The position numbers were made by a program, and so were the translations under genes. The notes below the pieces were generated by a model that was not told the origin of the DNA, searched no databases, and was given only the letters and a program-made list of their open reading frames with translations. This document shows positions 59,932 to 64,000 of a stretch of DNA of 64,000 bases, one piece after another (the first letter of the stretch is position 1; each line of letters starts with the position of its first letter). This DNA comes from Aliirhizobium wenxiniae. Lineage in GTDB: Bacteria > Pseudomonadota > Alphaproteobacteria > Rhizobiales > Rhizobiaceae. The stretch is taken from assembly GCF_019511445.1 (NCBI RefSeq), contig NZ_JAEUAN010000003.1, positions 124,001 through 188,000 on the forward strand, written 5' to 3'.

Positions 59932-60681
59932 TCAGTCTTTTTTACGGCCAGCCATCAGAACCGTGGCGCCGATGATAGAGGCAGGTTCACCACCGGATCC
60001 GGAGGTCTGAAGAAGGATGGCGCACCCGTCCTTCTTGGTCTTGCCCATCGCCTTGCCGGGCAATTTCAGCGTCATCTTCTGCCCGTTCCACATGCCGACC
60101 GTCTGCACGTCGTAAACGGCGTGCCAATAGTCCATGTTCTTGCCGCTGTTTTCACCCTTGGTCACATCGACCTGCTGATGCTTGGTGAAATAGGCGACCA
60201 CGACATCCGCTTGCCCCTGGCCCTCGCCGAGCTCGATCTCGATTTCATCGCCATGCATGGTGGCAGCGACGGGAACCGTCAGCCCCTGTCCGGCTTTCTG
60301 CAGGCTATCGACCTTGCCGTTGATGATCGTCTGATCGGTGCCCTTCACATGATCTCGACCATTGATGATCGCCTGCGGCGTATAAACCCCGCTGCGGCCC
60401 ATCGTCTTGGCATAACCATATTGCCGCTCGGTATTTTCCTTGGAAGACAGCGTGTCGGTCCAGCCCAGATAGTTCCAGTAATCGACGTGATAGGAAAGCA
60501 CCACGAGATCGCCCTGCGCGATCAGTTGCGGCAGCGTGTTGTCAGCCGGCGGACATGAAGCGCAGCCCTGCGAGGTGAAAAGTTCGACGACGCCCTTTGG
60601 CGACCGCGCCTCTCCGGCCGATGCGACACTGCCGACGAGCAGGCTCGCAAGGACGATAACGGCACGCAAGGCAAACGGCAT
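59932..60681 (-). CDS. DUF1223 thioredoxin-fold periplasmic protein
   Basis: A 249-residue exported protein. Signal peptide MPFALRAVIVLASLLVGSVASA; VVELFTSQGCASCPPAD contains a CASC motif like a thioredoxin CxxC site; VVLSYHVDYWNYLGW and TPQAIINGRDHVKG are DUF1223 landmarks. Probably a periplasmic redox protein; partner unknown. ATG 60681 is chosen because it opens the signal peptide; the frame remains open upstream. Single gene between DUF2794 and the TSUP gene. Confidence 0.88.
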   Translation of the reverse strand: MPFALRAVIVLASLLVGSVASAGEARSPKGVVELFTSQGCASCPPADNTLPQLIAQGDLVVLSYHVDYWNYLGWTDTLSSKENTERQYGYAKTMGRSGVYTPQAIINGRDHVKGTDQTIINGKVDSLQKAGQGLTVPVAATMHGDEIEIELGEGQGQADVVVAYFTKHQQVDVTKGENSGKNMDYWHAVYDVQTVGMWNGQKMTLKLPGKAMGKTKKDGCAILLQTSGSGGEPASIIGATVLMAGRKKD

Positions 60682-60867
60682 GGATGACGAACCTTTTGAC
60701 GGGGCAAACACACGAGTTGGTTGCCATTGGCAGGGAAGAGCAAATCTCTGGGCTGGCGGAAAGTAACCATCCACATTTTCAAGAGAAAGTCACGATGGGG
60801 TGAGGATAGAGAATGTGACCCGTGATCGCCTTTCGGCGATATATCCGGCTCACTCACGGCCTCTGCG

Positions 60868-61605
60868 TTATATGAGCTTCAATATGCCTTGAGCCAGATA
60901 GACAGCCCCGACGCCGGTCACGACCCAGCGGGTCCAGGCACGGAAATTCGCATCCGTCATCTTCTGCAGGATACTGTTTCCAGCCCGTGCTCCGAGAATC
61001 GCAATCGGTGCTGCGATCAACACCGCGATCGCATCCACCGTCGGCAATTGCGAGGCCGCATCCCAGTAGAAGGCGATCTTGGCCAGATGCGACAGCGTCT
61101 GGATCGATGCCTTGGTGGCGATCACCTTGCGCCGGTCCATCTGGGTGCGGATGAAGAAGATATCGACCGTCGGCCCGGCGACCCCGACGCTGATCGTCAT
61201 GCCGCCGGATAACAGGCCGGCGAGAAACGCATGCGAGGGACGCGACGCATCGAGCTGCAGCTTGTTCACCGGCAGCCAGACGAGGATAGGCATCAACCCG
61301 ACGCCGATCAGAACCACGATCAGGCTTGGAGTGTAGCTGGTGATGAACAGGATGAGCGCGGAAACGGCAACACCCGAGCACAGGATCGACAGGATTCTCC
61401 AGTCGATATAGGCGCGCGAAAACCAGGCACGCGACCCGTTCGAGACCATCTGGATGACACCCTGGATCGCGATCGCGGTGCCGACGGGATAGAGGAAGAG
61501 CAGAACCCAAAGCAGGATCAACCCGCCGGCCATGCCGAAAATGCCGGAAAGCAGTGACGTCAGAAAGACGGTAACGGCCATTCCGATGAAGATGATGAGA
61601 GACAC
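60868..61605 (-). CDS. TSUP (TauE/SafE) family permease
   Basis: A 245-residue membrane protein with about eight helices of the sulfite-exporter TauE/SafE family. FLTSLLSGIFGMAGGLILLWVLLFL near the start and AGLLSGGMTISVGVAGPTVDIFFIR at the beginning of the second half are the duplicated family motifs (SGxxGxxGG). Substrate (sulfur compounds or organic anions) unknown. The start is taken as GTG 61605; ATG 61581 is the first ATG and possible. Confidence 0.85.
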   Translation of the reverse strand: MSLIIFIGMAVTVFLTSLLSGIFGMAGGLILLWVLLFLYPVGTAIAIQGVIQMVSNGSRAWFSRAYIDWRILSILCSGVAVSALILFITSYTPSLIVVLIGVGLMPILVWLPVNKLQLDASRPSHAFLAGLLSGGMTISVGVAGPTVDIFFIRTQMDRRKVIATKASIQTLSHLAKIAFYWDAASQLPTVDAIAVLIAAPIAILGARAGNSILQKMTDANFRAWTRWVVTGVGAVYLAQGILKLI

Positions 61606-61681
61606 GCGGTGGGAACCTTGAGATATGAGGCCACCCCTAGAAAGAGGTGGCCGGGTCGAGAATATGCAGGTTCCCCTCATC

Positions 61682-61759
61682 AACAAAATCTAAGACTTAG
61701 CCTTAGGCTAAGATCTTGATTTTGTAATCTCTCCCCTTGTGGGAGAGAAAGTGAGGGGA
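61682..61759. repeat. Palindromic repeat element (copy 2)
   Basis: The first 50 bases match copy 1 at 21001 with two differences by eye: a 43-bp palindrome with core CTTAGCCTTAGGCTAAG, then TCTCTCCC / GGGAGAGA (61728-61748) and AAGTGAGGGGA. Unlike copy 1 it has no second 42-bp palindrome before TGAGGGGA. It lies between the TSUP gene start and acnA. Confidence 0.8.
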
Positions 61760-61799
61760 CAGTCCCGGACCAGCCGAAGCGAGCCCGGGACCACGATTG

Positions 61800-64000
61800 T
61801 CAGGCAGCTAGATCCCGCAGAACCGTCTGCAGGATGCCGCCATTGTTCATGTAGATGACCTCATCGAGCGTATCGATGCGGCAGAGGATGTTGATCTCCT
61901 TCACCGTGCCGTCGCCATAGGTAATCTTTGCGACCTTCCATTCACGCGGCTTGATATCGCCTTCCAGCCCTTCGATGGTGACGGTTTCGTCGCCCTTGAG
62001 GTTGAGCGAAGCCCAGGTCGTGCCCTCTTCGAAGACGAAGGGAACGACGCCCATGCCGACCAGGTTCGAGCGATGGATACGCTCGAAGGACTGCGCGATG
62101 ACGGCCTTGACGCCGAGCAGGTTGGTGCCCTTGGCAGCCCAGTCGCGCGATGAACCGTTGCCATATTCGACGCCGGCGAAGATGACGAGCGGAACGCCCT
62201 CTTCCTTGTATTTCATCGCAGCGTCATAGATCGACATCTCCTCCTTCGACGGATAGTGGATGGTGTAGCCACCTTCCTTGCCGTTCGGGCCGAGCATGTG
62301 GTTGCGGATGCGGATATTGGCAAACGTGCCGCGCATCATCACTTCGTGATTGCCGCGACGCGTGCCGTACTGGTTGAAGTCGGCAACCGCCACGCCGTTT
62401 TCGGTGAGATAGGCACCGGCCGGCGAGGACGCCTTGATCGAACCGGCCGGGGAAATGTGGTCGGTTGTGATCTTGTCGCCGAAGAGACCAAGCACGCGAG
62501 CGCCCTTGATATCCTTCAGGCCCGAGCCCTTTTTGCCCATGCCGACGAAATAGGGCGGGTTCTGCACATAGGTCGATTTGTCGTCCCAGGCATAGGTCTC
62601 GCCATCCGGGATCTGCACCGCCTGCCAGTTTTCATCGCCCTTGAACACGTCCGCATATTTGCTCTCGAACAGTTCGCGGGTGACGTATTTGGCGATGAAT
62701 TCCTGCACTTCCGAAGAAGTCGGCCAGACATCCTTGAGGAAAACCGGCTGGCCATCGCTGCCGATGCCGAGCGGTTCGGTCGTCAGGTCCTTCTGCACCG
62801 TGCCGGCCAGCGCATAAGCCACGACCAGCGGCGGAGACGCCAGATAATTGGCCTGCACATCCGGCGAGATACGGCCCTCGAAATTGCGGTTGCCCGAAAG
62901 CACACCCGAAACGATCAATCCCTTGTCGTTGATCGTCTTGGAGATCGGCGGCGGCAACGGGCCGGAATTGCCGATGCAGGTGGTGCAGCCGAAACCGACA
63001 AGGTTGAAGCCGAGTGCATCGAGATCCGTCTGCAGGCCGGACTTGGCGAGATATTCGCCGACCACCTGAGATCCCGGTGCAAGCGAGGTCTTCACCCAAG
63101 GCGCAGTCTTCAGACCCTTGGCGACGGCATTGCGAGCCAGAAGACCGGCAGCGATCAGAACGGACGGGTTCGACGTGTTGGTGCAGGACGTGATCGCCGC
63201 AATCGCCACATCGCCATGGCCGAGATCGAAGTCCGTGCCTTCGACCGCATAACGGTTTTCAAGCTGGCCCGGCTTCTTGTAGTCGGTGTCCATCGAGCCG
63301 GCGAAACCGGAGGCGATGTTTTCCAGCGGAATGCGGCCTTCCGGACGCTTCGGGCCGGCCATCGACGGCACCACGTCACCGAGATCGAGTTCCAGCGTAT
63401 CGGTAAAGACAAGCTCGGAACCATCGGTGTCGCGCCACATCCCTTGAGCCTTCGAATAGGCTTCGACAAGCGCGATACGCTCCTTGGTGCGCCCGGACAT
63501 GTTGAGGTAGTTGACGGTTTCGGAATCGACCGGGAAGAAGCCGCAGGTCGCACCGTATTCCGGGCCCATATTGCCGATCGTAGCGCGGTCAGCGACCGGC
63601 ATATTGTCCATGCCCGGGCCGAAGAACTCGACGAATTTCGACACCACGCCCTTTTTGCGCAGCATCTGAACGACGGTCAGCACCAGGTCGGTCGCGGTGA
63701 CGCCCTCTTTCAGCTTTCCGGTCAGCTTGAAGCCGATCACTTCCGGCAGAAGCATCGAGACCGGCTGGCCGAGCATCGAGGCTTCCGCTTCGATACCGCC
63801 CACGCCCCAGCCGAGAACGCCGAGACCGTTGATCATCGTCGTATGACTGTCGGTACCGACGCAGGTGTCCGGATAGGCGGTAACTTCACCGTCTTCCTCG
63901 TTGGTCCAGACGGTCTGGCCGAGATATTCGAAATTCACCTGGTGGCAGATGCCCGTACCGGGCGGGACCACGCGAAAGTTCTTGAATGCCTGCTGTCCCC
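61800..64000 (-). CDS. acnA: Aconitate hydratase A, C-terminal part (truncated by window edge)
   Basis: Aconitase/IRP-type enzyme that isomerises citrate and isocitrate. 732 residues are visible and the frame runs off the right edge, where the sense reads [15 protein letters not shown], so about 160 N-terminal residues are missing compared with the usual 890-900. Cluster and active-site motifs: [35 protein letters not shown] and [15 protein letters not shown] with the 4Fe-4S cysteines; the swivel domain has [20 protein letters not shown] and [17 protein letters not shown]. It ends normally. Independent of the suc and sdh operons. Confidence 0.96.
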   Translation of the reverse strand, partial: GQQAFKNFRVVPPGTGICHQVNFEYLGQTVWTNEEDGEVTAYPDTCVGTDSHTTMINGLGVLGWGVGGIEAEASMLGQPVSMLLPEVIGFKLTGKLKEGVTATDLVLTVVQMLRKKGVVSKFVEFFGPGMDNMPVADRATIGNMGPEYGATCGFFPVDSETVNYLNMSGRTKERIALVEAYSKAQGMWRDTDGSELVFTDTLELDLGDVVPSMAGPKRPEGRIPLENIASGFAGSMDTDYKKPGQLENRYAVEGTDFDLGHGDVAIAAITSCTNTSNPSVLIAAGLLARNAVAKGLKTAPWVKTSLAPGSQVVGEYLAKSGLQTDLDALGFNLVGFGCTTCIGNSGPLPPPISKTINDKGLIVSGVLSGNRNFEGRISPDVQANYLASPPLVVAYALAGTVQKDLTTEPLGIGSDGQPVFLKDVWPTSSEVQEFIAKYVTRELFESKYADVFKGDENWQAVQIPDGETYAWDDKSTYVQNPPYFVGMGKKGSGLKDIKGARVLGLFGDKITTDHISPAGSIKASSPAGAYLTENGVAVADFNQYGTRRGNHEVMMRGTFANIRIRNHMLGPNGKEGGYTIHYPSKEEMSIYDAAMKYKEEGVPLVIFAGVEYGNGSSRDWAAKGTNLLGVKAVIAQSFERIHRSNLVGMGVVPFVFEEGTTWASLNLKGDETVTIEGLEGDIKPREWKVAKITYGDGTVKEINILCRIDTLDEVIYMNNGGILQTVLRDLAA

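Overview
The window is a stretch of chromosome from an alphaproteobacterium of the order Hyphomicrobiales, most likely family Rhizobiaceae (Rhizobium, Neorhizobium or Agrobacterium; genus not resolved). The reasons are the mdh-sucCDAB-lpdA operon, an Omp19-type lipoprotein, an IalB protein, the hemC-hemD-mitofilin-hemY cluster, DUF2794 and DUF1223 genes, high G+C coding sequence (about 60% by eye) and rhizobial-type palindromic intergenic repeats. I found no rRNA, tRNA, CRISPR array, insertion sequence, prophage or plasmid origin. Genes are intact apart from the two cut by the window edges (xerC at the left, acnA at the right).

Layout. 1-3.7 kb: end of xerC, a TraB/GumN protein and a BetT-type BCCT transporter. 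3.7-20.1 kb: a nearly continuous minus-strand block of central metabolism: cytochrome b561, then (in transcription order) sdhCDAB, an Omp19-like lipoprotein, zapE, and mdh-sucC-sucD-sucA-sucB-MAPEG-LysE-lpdA. Together with acnA at the right end this supplies most of the TCA cycle (aconitase, 2-oxoglutarate dehydrogenase E1/E2/E3, succinyl-CoA synthetase, succinate dehydrogenase, malate dehydrogenase). 20.3-24.7 kb: a secreted protein of unknown function, then the minus-strand string tsaD-gpsA-YciI-EVE-methyltransferase. 24.8-30.7 kb: plus-strand hemC-hemD-mitofilin(Mic60)-hemY-TerB-glutamine amidotransferase. 30.8-41.4 kb: MFS, YggT, DUF167, ppa, GNAT, typA, M3 peptidase, a MarR/Bcr-type efflux pair and argG. 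41.5-49.1 kb is the most accessory-looking part: a ParDE toxin-antitoxin pair, an SDR, a LysE exporter, a three-gene ABC importer of unknown ligand and a MarR/FUSC efflux pair. 49.1-53.3 kb: rlmN, IalB, an ECF sigma factor with no adjacent anti-sigma gene, DUF1232, phhB and thpR. 53.4-64 kb: the conserved tesA<>ybbA-ybbP block, a Bax-inhibitor-1 protein, a PAT-like acetyltransferase, DUF2794, DUF1223, a TSUP permease and acnA.

Most coding content is ordinary chromosomal housekeeping and I do not see a clear undescribed multigene system. The observations worth a second look are mainly non-coding: a hairpin between a strong Shine-Dalgarno sequence and the sucA start codon; two exact CtrA-type TTAA-N7-TTAAC boxes; nested mobile-looking palindromes concentrated between convergent genes, one of which supplies the stop codon of an ABC ATPase; a clean operator-like palindrome in front of parDE; and a MarR operator overlapping its own start codon. 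Among proteins, the Mic60 homologue inside the heme cluster and the orphan ECF sigma factor are the most interesting. Functional names rest on motifs and remembered family features; no database search was run.
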